Assembly (NCBI GenBank): GCA_019454045.1
Contig: SKCR01032769.1
Span: 310,001-374,000 of the forward strand
Origin: Zanthoxylum bungeanum
Taxonomy: Eukaryota; Streptophyta; Magnoliopsida; Sapindales; Rutaceae
Direction of reading: 5' to 3'
Length of the DNA stretch: 64,000 bases
The notes beneath the pieces are model-generated. The model worked only from the letters and a program-made list of their open reading frames with translations. It was not told the DNA's origin and ran no database searches. Position 1 is the stretch's first letter. Each line of letters starts with the position of its first letter. Made by a program: the position numbers and the translations under genes. Shown one piece after another: positions 21,724 through 35,110 of the stretch.

Positions 21724-22500
21724 ACATCTATTTTATTGTTATAGTTTAAAGTATTTTGGATATTATGAGAATATTAATTATTAAATTATTTTGGTAAATT
21801 AATTTCTTTATTTGGTTGGGTTTTATGGACAATTTAGAGATTAAAGTATTTTTATAAATGTGATTGTTGATTGCATCTCTTTTATTGTTATATACAAGAT
21901 TTAGGTATGTTTTTAAAATGATATAATTGTAATTTTCACTTTTATTTTTATTTTGAGGATAAAACAATATTTTTAAAGATCAACTGACAGTCAACTAACG
22001 GTTTAGATGGAAACGTAGTAAAATGTTAAATTTTATATAAGTTTAGTAGTAAAGTGTAATATGTTAATATTCATAATACCCAATTGTTATTTTATCATAA
22101 CTTTAGTAGTAAAACGTAAATAACAATTTTTAGAAATATTAGAAACCGCTGTCATGAACTTAAACGAAATAGTTAAAATCTCCGATTATTTCAATTTTTT
22201 TTTAAAAAAACACAACATTAAATTTAAATTATGGATCTAAAAGTCCCTGACCTACCCCAGTAAATCACCCCTCTTCTCACTGAGGTGATATATCATATGC
22301 CGAGTGTATATGTCATTTCTCTCACAACATGCGAACCCCACACAATTATGGAGCCCGCCTGCTATGAAAGATATGATATATACATCCGGCACATAATTTT
22401 AGCTCATCACCCAACAACAACTAAAATGCACTGCCCATGCAAAAAGCAAAGCCAAAACAGGAAAAAAAGAAAAGAAAGAAAAGCAAAAGCTACAATATTG
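21724..22500. other. AT-rich spacer upstream of the kinase gene
   Basis: No supported gene. The stretch is over 70% A+T to about 22250, then more mixed. It probably holds the kinase gene's promoter. A GA-rich tract (22557-22600) lies just after it, in the probable 5' leader. Confidence 0.4.
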
Positions 22501-22509
22501 CAGTAACCA

Positions 22510-23711
22510 TCACCAAAAGCTTTAGCTGAAGTTGCAGTGTCTGTTCAAAGTCTAGTGAGAGATAACAAAAGAAAAGAAGAGAGAGAAAGGAGGAGCTCGG
22601 GCTCCAATTGCTCGGGCTCTTCGAGTTTCTAATTTTCACCTTTAATAATTTTATTTATCAAAAATTACATTGAGAGAAAGAAAATTGCAGAGACACACTT
22701 TCAGCTGAAGAGAAACCTTAATTGAAATGCGTGCTTGATCTCCATACTGATTCTTGTTGTTGATTTTACTGGTGCGTGATTTTTCTTTTTTGCTTTTAAT
22801 TTTGTTATTTAGTTTCTGAAATGAAATGAATATTCTGATTTTCTTTTGTCCTTTATTTATTTATTTATTTTTTTTATTTTTGTGATTTCGAGATCATTCT
22901 CTGAACAATTACCGATTTTGAATTCTTCAGATTCTTTTTGTTTTATTCCTTTTTATGAAGATTTTGCATAGAATTCAAGTGTGCATGTGAGAATGTGCTT
23001 CAATTTAATAGGGAATTTCGTATTTTTTTTTCGCTTTTTTGAACTTCATCTCTTTTGCGTCTTTTTTTAATTAAATTTCTTAAGTGAGGGCATTGATTTT
23101 AATAACCGTTTTTTCTTGTTTATTACTTGATTGTTTGTGAAGTTAAGGTTTGACACCTTATTTGCTAGATCTGATGAGCATTGACTCAAATTAGGTTTTG
23201 TTTTTTACTCGCAAATGGTTTTGTAGGCTCTCATAGCAAAGGGTTAGTATATTTCATGTTTTACAAGCTTAATGAAGTTCAAAAATTGATTGGTCTTTCT
23301 AATGAACGTCCATTTGTTGTTAAAATCACAATTTTCCTTTTTGTGTGTCTAATTAAGAGCATGAATACAGAATATCTCTAGTTAATTGAGAGTAATGCTA
23401 CTTTATATGCCTGTCGAAGCAGATTTCTCATTGTCTAGGAAGTCAATTGTTTGTGGGTTTCTGTGCTTTGATGTTTTTCTTGATTTATCATATTTATATT
23501 TTTTCCTATTTGTGTGATATGATTGATGATACTTCTGCCTTTAGTGGTCCAACTAGAGAAATTCATATACTGTTGTAATATGCTTGGTTTATTTTAAATA
23601 CCATTAAGATCTAACCATTGAAATTAAAGTAGTCATTAAACTCAATCTCATTTCCATTTGCAGGGTATTTTTGCTGACAGATTATTCCATATAAGTTATC
23701 GCTCATCACAC
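22510..23711 (+). other. 5' leader of the kinase gene with a leader intron
   Basis: The probable non-coding first exon ends near 22771 (TTTACTG/GTGCGTG). The leader intron is about 890 bp and T-rich, and ends at CCATTTGCAG (23663). The second leader segment, 23664-23711, has no ATG before the coding start. A tiny upstream ORF (ATG at 22727, stop at 22736, three codons) sits in the first exon and could lower translation. The transcription start is not determined. Confidence 0.5.
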
Positions 23712-26700
23712 ATGGAAAAGGTTCCAGAATCAAAATTACTTCCTGGAAAATTGCCTGCTGCGGTCCAGGTATCTCATTTATGTGCTGGTTCGGGGATATT
23801 AGTAGGTCAGGTATCAAATATGCATAGAGGTGTGGTGAGAGAAGTAGTTCGATTGAATAATGTGAGAGACTTCAGAGCCTCGAACACTCCTGCATCTGTA
23901 AGGACATGGAAGGGAAAAGATTGTTTTCCCGAAAGAGAAGAAATTATGACTGATTTGACATTCGAAGCTGATGAATTGTTTGAAGAGGCTGGCCCTAGTT
24001 CTTTCTCTGGGGTTAGTCATCCTGCAGAACCTATTGATACAGATCTAATGAAAACAGTGTATGTACCAATCAGTCAAAACAAATCAGATGCTGCCTGTCT
24101 GATGAAGAGCTTGTCTATAAAGGGACCTTTCCTAGAAGACCTTTCACTCAGGGTTCCTCTAAAGAAACCAAGCTTGGCTGTTCTTTCACCAGCGGAAAGT
24201 TTGGTTGAAGAACCTAGTGAATTAGGTGTGTTATCATCTCCATTTTCAGTTCCTCGTGCATCTCAAAACACAGAGAACTCGCTCCTTCCACCAGATTCTG
24301 AGGAGAAAGAGTGCGTGTGGGATGCTTCTTTGCCTCCAAGTGGCAATGTAAGTCCACATAGTAGCATTGACAGTACTGGTGTTGTCACTACTATGAGCAT
24401 TGTCAATAGCTGTGCCAGTACATATCGGAGTGATGTGATTACAAGTGATGGCATGCTTAGTATGGAGAAGAACTGTGAGACTACAAAAGGCAGTGTTAGA
24501 GGGGATTCACTTGAGAGTGCAAAATCTAGTATTAGCCGAGCCAGTGATAGTAGCGGCCTTAGTGATGATAGTAATTGGAGCAACATTACTGGGAGTGCTA
24601 ATAAACCTCACAAAGGAAATGATCCTCGATGGAAGGCTATTCTCGGCGTCCGAGCTCGGGATGGAATCTTGGGCATGAGTCATTTTAGATTACTCAAACG
24701 TCTTGGTTGTGGTGACATTGGAAGCGTGTATCTCTCAGAGCTGAGCAATACTCGTTGTTTTTTTGCAATGAAAGTAATGGACAAGGCATCCCTTGCAAGT
24801 AGGAAGAAGTTGACTAGGGCTCAGACAGAAAGGGAGATTTTGCAGCTGTTGGACCATCCATTTTTGCCAACTCTGTACACACATTTTGAGACTGATAGAT
24901 TCTCTTGTTTGGTCATGGAATATTGCCCAGGAGGTGATTTACATACGTTAAGACAACGGCAGCCTGGGAAGCATTTCTCCGAGTATGCTGCAAGGTATGA
25001 TTTATTTTCTTGTGATATTTGCTTAGTTCTCTTACCCATCTATTCTGTATGTGTTCCAATATGGACATATAATAAAAGCTTTATTCTGTTTCTTGTTCTC
25101 TTTTGCCATTTTGATAGTTACTAATAAATTAGTATTCATGACTAGAAAGAATTGCCTTCAGTATTCCAACTGCCACAGAGCAATGCTTGTTCTTAAAGAA
25201 CCATATCTGGGCTGGAGTCTTAGGTTGTAATTTACGTGGTGTATGTAATCCTTGTTGGTTTTTCATCACGCTAGATTCCGCATTCTGAACAAGGTACATA
25301 ACAGTAATTAGGAATAAAATGAGAGAAGCTATGGAAACCTGGTATTTTTTTTAAATTTTGCTGTCTTTTATGCATTGGCTTAAGTTTGCAATGCCAGCAG
25401 GATATACTGATTATAAAAATTCTGAAAAAACAAAGACAAGTGTTAATAGTGCTAGCTGTTATTTCCTTTTCAATTTCTTTCTTGATTTAGGATGATGTTA
25501 GCGTTCGAGTATGATTTATAAGTGCCAATGGGAGACTAGCGAGTGGACGGGGAAATGGGGTGCCATCAGACCATTAAAAAAAGGAGTGCCAATGGGAGAT
25601 GGACGAAAGTACAAACACCTTATTGGGGTTGCTAAAGTAACATCCTGTTCCTTCCCTGTATTTGTTGTTTATCAATTCTTGACCCCAGAGATTTCTTATA
25701 TTAACTTTCCAGTTCGTAGGATGACAGTGCTTCCGGAACAGTGTTGTTAAAGGCGCAAGGCGCACTAAGGCGCAAAGGGTCCTACGGCCTAGCCGCAAGC
25801 CTCAAGGCGCAACGTGCGCGTTTGATGAAAATGAGGCGCAAATTGTAAAAAAAATATATAAGTATCTAGTCAACTAAAACAAAGAGAAATCATTGAAAAT
25901 ATATATAAAAAAAAAACAAATACAATAATATAAATACTGATAATACAAATTAATTTGTTTGTCAAAATTTGAAGTCAACCCTAAAACATATCTTAATTTA
26001 TTGAATAAATGTTATACAATTTGATTTTGGGTTGGGTGAGTCAATTCGGATCGGAGTTTTCTCACACATTTTTATGAGGTGTGCCTAGGCGCATCTAAAA
26101 GGCGCGAGCCTTTGTGCCTAGGCGCGCGCCTGATGAAGAACCCTTCATGAGGCGCAGTGGTCTGAGCCTGAGCCTAAGGCGCGCCTGACAACTATGTTCC
26201 GGAATCCTCTATAACTCGAGTCCACCATAAATTAATCTCTGCACAGAATTCTAGGTTAGGCATCCTTTATACTTTTGTAGCTGCATTTATTAGGAAACCT
26301 ATAGATTTCAAATTGTCTGGGTTAAAGTATGCTTGTGATTTCTGAGATGCAGATTTTTTCCTGTTTCATTGTTACTGGCTTGATACTGTTATGGTAGCAT
26401 CTTAATAATGTGTTTGAAATTGATAGAATTTTTATCATACAAGTTATGATCTTTTGTCTCTCTGTATGCAGATTTTATGCTGCTGAGGTACTGTTGGCAC
26501 TCGAGTATCTCCACATGCTTGGTGTTGTCTACAGGGACTTGAAACCTGAAAATGTTCTGGTCCGAGACGATGGTCACATAATGCTCTCAGATTTTGACCT
26601 TTCTTTAAGATGTGCAGTTTCCCCTATCTTGATAAAAAGCTCTTCCTGGGATTCTGATCCTTCAAAACGGGGACCTGGGGGTGCATTCTGCATTCAGCCT

Positions 26701-27363
26701 GCCTGTATTGAGCCCTCATCTGCATGCATACAGCCCACCTGCTTTATTCCTCGAATATTCCCGCAGAGAAACAAAAAGAAAACCCGAAAACCTTGGTCTG
26801 AGCTTGGGTTGCCATCAAATACACTTCCAGAGCTTGTTGCGGAGCCTACTGCAGCCCGGTCTATGTCGTTTGTTGGAACCCATGAGTATCTAGCCCCTGA
26901 AATTATAAAGGGAGAGGGCCACGGTAGTGCTGTTGATTGGTGGACATTTGGTGTTTTCTTGCATGAATTACTGTATGGTAAAACCCCATTCAAAGGTTCA
27001 GGAAATCGTGCTACATTGTTCAACGTGGTGGGGCAACAACTGAGATTCCCAGACTCACCAGCAACCAGTTATGCTAGTCGTGATTTGATACGAGGCTTGC
27101 TGGTGAAGGAACCACAACACCGGCTAGGGGTGAAGAGAGGAGCAACTGAGATCAAGCAGCATCCCTTCTTCGAAGGTGTGAATTGGGCTCTAATCCGGTG
27201 CAGTACACCACCAGATGTTCCTAGACCAATGGAAGCTGAGCTTCCCGGAAAAATTGGTCCAGTTGATATGGTCGGGGTCAGCAGCAGCAGCAGCAGCAGT
27301 AAGAGGATAGTAGGGACAGACATGAGGTCTGGGGGTAACTATCTGGACTTCGAGTTCTTTTAG
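23712..27363 (+). CDS. AGC VIIIa protein kinase, D6PK-like (exons 23712-24994 and 26472-27363)
   Basis: The spliced CDS is 2175 nt (724 aa). The split codon at CAAG/GTATGA and TGCAG/ATTT restores the conserved [17 protein letters not shown] segment. Residues 1-310 are a long serine-rich, probably disordered N-terminus. The kinase domain starts near 325 ([20 protein letters not shown]), with ATP-binding Lys354, catalytic YRDLKPEN (Asp450), DFD instead of DFG at 468-470 (hallmark of plant AGC VIII kinases), an activation-segment insertion with ACIEPS and [15 protein letters not shown] (APE at 569-571), and a C-terminal DFEFF resembling the PDK1-docking FxxF type. Known D6PK relatives phosphorylate PIN auxin transporters at the plasma membrane. 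The N-terminus is longer than in D6PK itself, so a KIPK-like or other AGC1 member is possible. The gene appears intact. Confidence 0.93.
25739..26196. mobile_element. hAT-like MITE in the kinase intron
   Basis: This 458-bp insertion is flanked by perfect 8-bp duplications TTCCGGAA (25731-25738 and 26197-26204). Its imperfect terminal inverted repeats start CAGTGTTGTTAAAGGCGC and, read inward from the right, CATAGTTGTCAGGCGCGCC. GGCGC-rich ends surround an AT-rich, non-coding centre. Eight-base duplications and CA-starting ends fit the hAT superfamily. Confidence 0.75.
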
Positions 27364-28534
27364 TTGGAGTTAAAAAAGGATTGTTTGTGCTCTTTTGAAT
27401 TTGTATCAATTGATAATCCTGCGAAGAATTTGCATTTGCTGATAAATCTGTTCAGCTCACAAAAAAGAAAAAGAAAAACCGTGGCAACTGGCAAATGGAA
27501 ATTATTAGCTTATTATTTACGAAGCATTTTGAGTTTCACCCGTTGACTTGGGTGGAGTCATTGTTGTTGAAAGAGACAAGGTTACTACGGGTTGCCTGAC
27601 GTTGATTCACCCTTGGCTTGGCTTGGCTTGGCTTGACTGATTGGTTCACAAGTCATTGGACGTACGGCACGATTTTATTTTGGAACTTCATGGTACTGAT
27701 CATGCATTGCCCTAATTGGTTCTAACATTTTCTGATTAAAGTCCTAAGCCCTAAGCAAATGTAACTGTTGGATTTTATTTTCATGTTGGCTACAAGAAGA
27801 AAGACATCATGGAATCATTGGGTCCATTTTTTTTTTTTTACATAAATTTTGATGTCATTATTGTGTGCAAGAGGTAACAGATGGTGATCCATATCATCTT
27901 AATAATTAAGAACAACAATTTGCTGTCGTCCACAAGAGGAAATTGGAGCTTTACTACTTACCTGCATCATGTGCCATTCATCGAACAGTTCCAGCCGTTC
28001 AATCCTAATCACTGGAAGAAGAGAAATAATTCAGAAAAAAAATGGAATACTTCCTACACAAAGTGCAAATAAACAGATGGAAAGAAACAAGGAAAGGAGT
28101 GAGTTCACTTATATATCCTAATAATCCTATAAGCGATACAAAGCTGTAGAATCGTAAAAAAGTAAAGACAACTCAGGGATTCTCCTTACTAGTAGTAGTA
28201 AAGGCATAAATAAAGAAAGAAATAAAGAAAGGGAAAGGATAACTAGTAACTACTCACTGGCAGAAGTTGTGGCCTTAACGGCTACTCTGTTGCTATGGGT
28301 ATCAGCTACGGAATTGGTCGGTCATCTTCAAATTGCCGTTTGTCAGAGCGGAATTTTGAAGATAAACAGCGCGAAACGGCACCGTTTGACATTGTCATGC
28401 CCTTGTTTGTTTTTATAATCCCTTTCAATCCATTATTAAATAATTCCCCCGAAAAAAGTCGTCATTTATTCGAGTTTTCAAAAAATTAAAAATTTATTAT
28501 TTATGATATATTGAGTGATGAAATGTTTTTGATT
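27364..28534. other. 3' flank of the kinase gene and spacer
   Basis: It holds the probable 3' untranslated region, a short (CTTGG)n run at about 27613-27634 and AT-rich sequence. I see no further gene. Confidence 0.4.
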
Positions 28535-28710
28535 GTCCCCAAAGGGCGTGGTGTGAGGTTCATGATTTCACCTTCAAGTTTTGAGTTCGAATTTAGAAGT
28601 GCGTTTTTTGTAAGAATATATGATAGTCATGAGTTTTCTTAACTCCGTTTAAATTCGGAAATTGTGATTTGAAGGCGGGATTTCCAACGATTCAAAAAAA
28701 AAAAAAAATC
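28535..28710 (+). mobile_element. Short SINE-like element A
   Basis: A 176-bp element is flanked by TTTGATT (28528-28534 and 28711-28717) and ends in an A-tract. It has a B-box-like GAGTTCGAATTT (about 28580) and the 3' end GGATTTCCAACGATTC-A(n), nearly the same as the inverted copy at 53834-53993. Low internal conservation suggests age. Confidence 0.6.
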
Positions 28711-28717
28711 TTTGATT

Positions 28718-29293
28718 TAATAAAATTATAATCAAGAATACTAAATTCTTTTTCTTTCTTAACGATGAATGGTATTTGAATTAACGTCAAAACAGTTGAA
28801 TTACATTCTCTGCCGAATTAAGAAGTTGATCAGAGGTAGATAAAGGTTCTGATTTTATCCATAAGCATTTCAAAATTTGTGAATTATTACGTTATTAATG
28901 ATAACATGAATATAAACGAATTTTATTTAGCAAATAAAAACCATATTATAAACTCTGAGAGCTTTGACTTTGAGCATTTCCAAAGCGGTATCAATCACGT
29001 ACATGATGTCCGATCTTGCCACATCAGTCGTTAGCGGCTCGGTAACACTGACACCTTGATGCACTGTAAAATTCTCTCTAAAAAAAAAAAAAAAAAAAAT
29101 ACTAACAACAGAGAACTTTTTCATAGACAATTAGCCATCAGCATCATCTCTCTTGCTATCAATACAAATATGAAACCCTAAGATCCGTTCAATTCATTAT
29201 AAAAACTCGAAACCCTAATTTTTAATTTTCATTTTTATGACCTAAAAACTCATCCTTTCTTTTTAAGTTTATTTTTTTAAAATTTATTTTGAG
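28718..29293. other. Upstream region of CSN7
   Basis: AT-rich sequence with a long A-tract at 29078-29098. It should contain the CSN7 promoter and 5' leader (about 29100-29293). No other gene is supported. Confidence 0.4.
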
Positions 29294-32200
29294 ATGGACA
29301 TTGAACAAAGACAAGCGGAGCTAATCGATCACTTCGTGAAGGAAGCTTCGAATCAGAATGGCGCGGCTCTCGGCTCCGTCATCGTTGAAGCCACTTCTCA
29401 TCCCTCGCTTTTTGCTTTCTCTGAGATTCTTGCTGTTCCCAATGTTGCCGAGGTAAATGAAATATTTAATTTTTAGCGTTTATATTCATAAATTTCTATA
29501 ATACGATTCTTTTTCTCGATGTTTTTTTGTGTTGATTGAGTTAGAGATTATATTATGTTGTGTGGAAAGAAATTTACCTTCTGTTTGGTTGCTGAGAAAA
29601 TGGAGGATAAGTTTAGTAAATGAAATTATGATCTTTATGTGGTTTATTTTCTTTGTTCTCGATCAATTTTCTTTCTCTGATAGTAGGCATTCGGTACTAA
29701 TTACAATATAATTTAAGTGTGTTTTATGGTTTTAACTAATGAACTTGTGCAGCTTGAAGGAACTGAGAACTCTAAATACCTTGAGATGCTTCGATTGTTT
29801 GCACATGGGGCATGGAGTGATTACAAGAGTAAGCATTCTAATTTTCGCTTGTTTGATCTGTATTCCTTTTTGTTATTCAATATTTGTCAGTCATTATATT
29901 AGAGGGTTCTATTAGAGTGCTCCCTGTCAAGGGTTTATTGGACGTGATGTGGAGTATCAACATGGCTTAGACTTTGTTTCTAACTAACTTCTTCTGTCAA
30001 ATAAATTGAGGGGTTGCTTTTGTTGCAGCTTCCTAGGTCTTCCTTTGTGTTTTTCCTTTATGATCTGTAAGGCATTTTGTGGTGAGATTTTGACAATTGA
30101 ACCTGTTTAATTTATAGATAATGCTGTCCATCTTCCACAATTGGTTCCTGATCAAGTCCTCAAACTGAAGCAGCTTACTGTGCTTACACTGGCTGAGACA
30201 AACAAGGTATTTCCATGAAGTATCTGTATGTCTACTTTTTTAAATTCATATGGCTGCTGGTTTCCTGAAAATGTGATGAGGTAAATTAATATAGAGCTGT
30301 CAACATCTGGCCTATTTTAGACCTGTCTTTTTCTAAAATTTTCTGTCAAAATGGCAATCAATACGGTCCCTCTTTGATCTACCTGATAATTTCTATATAT
30401 ATCTATCCTGGTTGTAATGAAAATTAAAATTGGATGTTACTGGATCATTGTATTTATAGTTTGTTGACAAACTGGAAAATTTTTATGGCATAGAGTTGGA
30501 GGTATGGAAATGAGGAATTAAATGTAACATACTTCTAAGCCCTAGTATTGTATTGTATTCCTTCACAAAGGTTTGATGGTAAAAATTGCTGTTAATTTAG
30601 ACATTTGTGTGTGTGTGTGTCTGCAGTATTATGTATTCAAAGGTTAAACCTTATTTGATCTGAACCATTTTCTTGTCTTACAAATACAACCATAATATTG
30701 ATATCTCTCATGAACACTTCCTGTCTATGTTGTATATGTTTTTACTTCCCATATTGATCTCTCTTTTGATTTATTCTTTCTTATATTTTAACTTGTATGC
30801 CGTTTTCTAGGTGCTACCCTATGATCAATTACTGCAGGAGTTAGATGTTACAAATGTACGAGAACTTGAAGATTTTCTTATCAATGAGTGCATGTATGCG
30901 GTAAGTATTCTTTTGTTGTTATAGCATTTGTGCCCCATTCCTGATCAATTAGCTAAACATCTTTATTGACTGCAAAGAGGGGATGCCATGTTGTGTATCA
31001 TGTACTCTGTAACTCTACAACTCTATGTTTTACTTTTTAGTAAGTTCTTCATTTTGAAAATATACACTGCTTTGTTATCCTGACTCCTGAGGGGGAGGAA
31101 AGACAGGTTACTGTAACTGGAAATATACAGAAATTTTTTGAATGGGCTAATGGTATGACTGGTGTTTATTTCCTTTCTTTCTGTTAGGGCATAGTGAGAG
31201 GAAAGCTGGATCAGTTGAGAAGATGCTTTGAGGTATTCATTGTCCTCACTAGGCTTTGACTCCTCGTAGGTGGTGTCAGAATTGACTAGTCTACTGCTTG
31301 TTGAAGTGTAGGTACAATTTGCAGCTGGTAGAGATCTGAGGCCTGGACAACTTGGGAGTATGATACAAACACTATCAAACTGGTAAAGTTTCTGATTCAA
31401 ATGCCTTTTGAATAATTGTGATTTTGGGTTGTATGATTGTTAAAACAGGCTGTTGATTTGCATCCAAGATTTTACACACTGCACAATTATGGAAAATTTT
31501 GGTGCTCCTCTGGACCTTGGTATTCTAGCATGTCAAGAGGATGCTATAATTTTGTATCACATTGTTTTGATTTTATTTCTGTCAATGACGTTTTATGATT
31601 CTAAGGCAACTGGTTAGTATTTGCTTAATTTGACTGGCAAGTTTAACTGTTTAATTCAACTTTTATCAGTTTTCTTATGCAAAATGTAAATATGATAATA
31701 CAACATTGTAGCTACAATCTGACAGAACTTTGTAACATCTTTTTATGATTGAAAATCTAGGTTGACTACTTCTGACAATCTTCTAATATCAATTCAAGAG
31801 AAGATAAAATGGGCAGATGCTATGAATGAGATGGACACGAAACACAGGAAGGTTTTTGAGGAAAAAGTGGAAGAAGTTAAGAAGACCCTCTCACACAAGG
31901 TCTGTTGAATCCAGTTAAGTGAACATTAATATATATACACATAAGTTGAATAAATAAGTTGACCATTTGGCTAGACAGAGAAAATATCAAATATGTCTAG
32001 TTATTTCTTTATCTTTTAGCTTGCAATCCTATATGAGCTTTTAGAATCAGAAAGCCATAGTGTACAATTTTAGTTCTTTGATGCAAGATGGGATCATTCT
32101 GAATGTAGATTCTGAAAAAGGACTGTTGCCCAATACTGAAAGTTGGAGAGAATGGGTTTTTTGTTTTCCTTTTCTTTTCAGAGGTTGGAGTGGTGGATTT

Positions 32201-32849
32201 TTTTAGTTATTTTTCTATCGTATGCCAAGGGCTTGTTGAATATAATGATGTCTTTGGCTTCTCTTTACTAATGGTTTGTAGGCGTGGGAAGAGGGATTCA
32301 CAAGTTTCACCCCTCTTTCATTTGAAAAGAACCATATGGGATAATGGGAACTTACTGCACGCTGAATGGTACCTTTGCAACCGTAGTTTTTGTTTCCCTC
32401 TCCTCTCTCTATATTTTTTTTTTTTTGAGGCGTGAAAGGCAGTTATGTGCTTGTTCCTGTGTGTCGGTCAAATGAGAGGAAGAGATAGTCTTAATTTTGA
32501 AAATTTTACTGACAAATTTGGGCTTAGAACTATTCAAATGTCGAGATATGTTGGTCGATGTGTCTTACTTACATTGTGGCAGAAGTTACACACTGTAAGC
32601 AGGCCGGCGTTGACTTCCGAGGGCACGAGGAGATCTTCTCTGAACCTGGTGGAGTAATGGATCTTGAGGAAGACCGTAGCCGGCCCAAGAGGTAATCTAG
32701 TATATGCTTTTGCTTTGCAATTTCAACTCAGAGAATTATGTTTATCAAGAGTGGTTGTAATTAATTATCTAGATAATCAATTATTGCCTTTAAGTTGCTT
32801 TTTGACTTGATATTTGGAAAGATGCAGGAGGCGACATCCGTTGTCTTGA
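29294..32849 (+). CDS. CSN7: COP9 signalosome subunit 7 (nine exons)
   Basis: Coding exons: 29294-29452, 29753-29828, 30118-30206, 30811-30900, 31188-31232, 31312-31382, 31761-31899, 32603-32691, 32828-32849. All junctions are GT-AG and phases agree, giving 780 nt (259 aa), close to the 260 aa of Arabidopsis CSN7. Recognised blocks are MDIEQRQAELIDHFV, EATSHPSLFAFSEIL, LKLKQLTVLTLAE, ELEDFLINECMYAGIVRGKL (PCI domain, about residues 40-160), AAGRDLRPGQLG, a basic-acidic helix near 200-220 and the C-terminus RSRPKRRRHPLS. The subunit is part of the nuclear COP9 signalosome, which removes NEDD8 from cullins and so regulates CRL ubiquitin ligases and photomorphogenesis; loss in Arabidopsis gives the fusca phenotype. 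No disruption is seen. The seventh intron (about 700 bp) contains no recognised insertion. Confidence 0.94.
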
Positions 32850-33507
32850 AGACTGAGATAGAATGTGGGACTCATTGTATTAGGTGACTTGCCACATTTT
32901 TGCTCACGGCAAAATCCAGCAACAGGATGGTTTCTGCTCTTGGGACAAGGCTACCTCTTTGATAGTGGATTTTCATTGTTGCTTGAGGCTGATATCTGAG
33001 AATCGATAGCTTTTCTTGATCCCATTTTTATTTATATCGAGTTGGCAAGAGCAAGACCAGATAATTATCACGCGGCTAATTTTTTTTTAGAGTTAGATGC
33101 TCAACTTTGTAATTTATTAAAGTGGTTGATGTTGCACATTGCGATGACTATTGCTTCTTGTAACTTAAATATTATTATAGGCCAGATGCTTCCTGCATTT
33201 GTCGCCTCATTCTTATCTCACTATGAACCATTTTGAATTTTAATTTTAAAATGTTTTCTTTATTTAGATTTTATACTTTGATGGCACAAACGGGATTATG
33301 CTATTCTTTCTTTGACGTGTGTCTAGGAAATTGCAATTGTGCTTCAACTGGGTTAAGGCAATTCCACCCACAACCCTCTTATTACTAAATTACCCTTACA
33401 TAAAATATAATAACATGGACTAAGGTCATCAATCCATATGGTTATTCTGCTGTAGATTAGGATAATGGAGGGTTAAAAATAGCACACCTGAATCTGATGG
33501 AGTCCTG
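32850..33507. other. 3' flank of CSN7
   Basis: Probable 3' untranslated region followed by AT-rich spacer. No gene is seen. Confidence 0.4.
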
Positions 33508-33512
33508 GTGTG

Positions 33513-34982
33513 TGTCACACATCAAGATATTAGTTTAGTTAGTTACAATTAGTTAAGTCAGATACTAGTTAATTAGTTATGTAAGATTGAGTTAGTAAAG
33601 ATTAGTTACTCTTGTAAAGCTATCACTTGAGTTGACAACTTGGCTATAAAGTTTGTATTAAGAAATCATTATGGAATAAGAATCATTTTCTACAAAATAG
33701 CTTTAAAGTAGGTTTGTCTCAAATTAAACCTATCAATTGGTGCTTTCATTGAGGGATTCTTCTATAATGGAGGGGTCTAGTGGTAGTAATAATTCTCAAT
33801 TAGCTATCTTGAAATAGAAAACACATGAAAGAGGAGAGCTACTAGAAGAAACTGCCACTGCAGTGAAGGAAATGCTTAATATGCTTTTCAAGATTCAATT
33901 ATGGTAAGGGTTTCCTTATCAGAAACTGTGAAGCCACTATATATCCATGCTCAAGAACTAATTTCAGAGAAAGATAATCAGTTTGGTGTGATGATCCAAG
34001 TCTATGAAGGTATGCATACAAGAAACCATGATAACAATGCTTAATATTGATGAATCTCCTTCAGACCCGCAAACTTTTGAATTTCAGATTGTAATAATGG
34101 TGGAAGATAGCTGCAATGGGGGCATTGGTTGATTTTCAATCGGCTGATGAGTGGTTGTTACATGCACAAGAGCTCGTTCCTGCGGTTCTTGATAAGGCAA
34201 GACATTTGTAGGCCGAAGTGGAGCAGATTCCGTCACATTTATCTGACTTATCAAGCCATCATTACTTCTCTAAAAATGTATTACTTACGTAAGCAGCAAT
34301 TGCAGGCAATATTGTCAAAAGACATTGAAGGAAACGATTAAATTGGCAGAGTTATGTGTGGATGAGAAGTATGAAGGGAAGTTTCAGATGCAGAGTGATC
34401 TTGATTCCTTATCAGGGGATATTGGATTTCAATTTGCGAGATTGTAGACTTTTTAATCAAGACAAGTGTGTTTGGTGAAACTACTTTGTCTTTGTCTGTG
34501 GCTGGTCCTTCATTAACAGATTCTGAGGCTACAAATTGGACACTTGGAGGCAAAACACAAAGCTCTTGACAGACTTGTTGAAGTCATGAAAGAGTTTGAA
34601 AAGAATGTTTTAGAGGTTTTAGGACGGAGCATTATTACTGCTTTAGTTCAATTGTTAACAGAAACTCCTAGTATTCGGGAAAAAAAGACTGTTACTATGA
34701 TATTCTCACTTGCTGAATCAGAGAGTTGTGAGATTTGCTTGTTTCAGAAGGAAAGCTTTTTACATGGGCAGATGGAAATATTAATCGTCTTAGGCATGAT
34801 GACAAAGATTAGTTACTCTTGTAAAGCTATCACTTAGTTAAAAAGCTTGTCCTAAGAAGCCACTATGGAATAAGAATCATTTTCAATTTTTTTTTAAAGG
34901 CTTTGAGTGTTTGGTTAGCTTCCACTCAAATTATTAACTAATAATTGATGATTTGTAGGTTTGTCTCAAATTAAATCTATCA
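33513..34982 (+). mobile_element. Small degenerate LTR element
   Basis: The 5' LTR is 33513-33735 (TGTCACACATC to AACCTATCA). It is followed by a primer-site-like TTGGTGCTTTCATTGAG (33737-33753). A partial 3' LTR at about 34803-34982 shares AAAGATTAGTTACTCTTGTA and GGTTTGTCTCAAATTAAA blocks. Perfect duplications GTGTG flank the element (33508-33512 and 34983-34987). The 1.1-kb interior has only broken, gag-like reading frames (for example 34544-34837, helical and charged). It is either a TRIM-like short element or a deleted larger one. Confidence 0.68.
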
Positions 34983-34987
34983 GTGTG

Positions 34988-35110
34988 TCATGTAGATTAG
35001 AGTCGCAAAAAAAAAACACCTTTAGTTAGGTTCCGAGCTTTTAAGTCTAATTGATTTTACAACTTGTCTTTAACACATTTGATGTAGCTAACTGCCTCAT
35101 AAATTCGCTC
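34988..35110. other. Short spacer
   Basis: AT-rich, nothing recognised. Confidence 0.3.

Noticed and set aside
23658..23711. Kinase start at the ATG at 23658
   Set aside because: It lies within the leader intron, before the TTTGCAG acceptor at 23663, so it is not in the mature mRNA.
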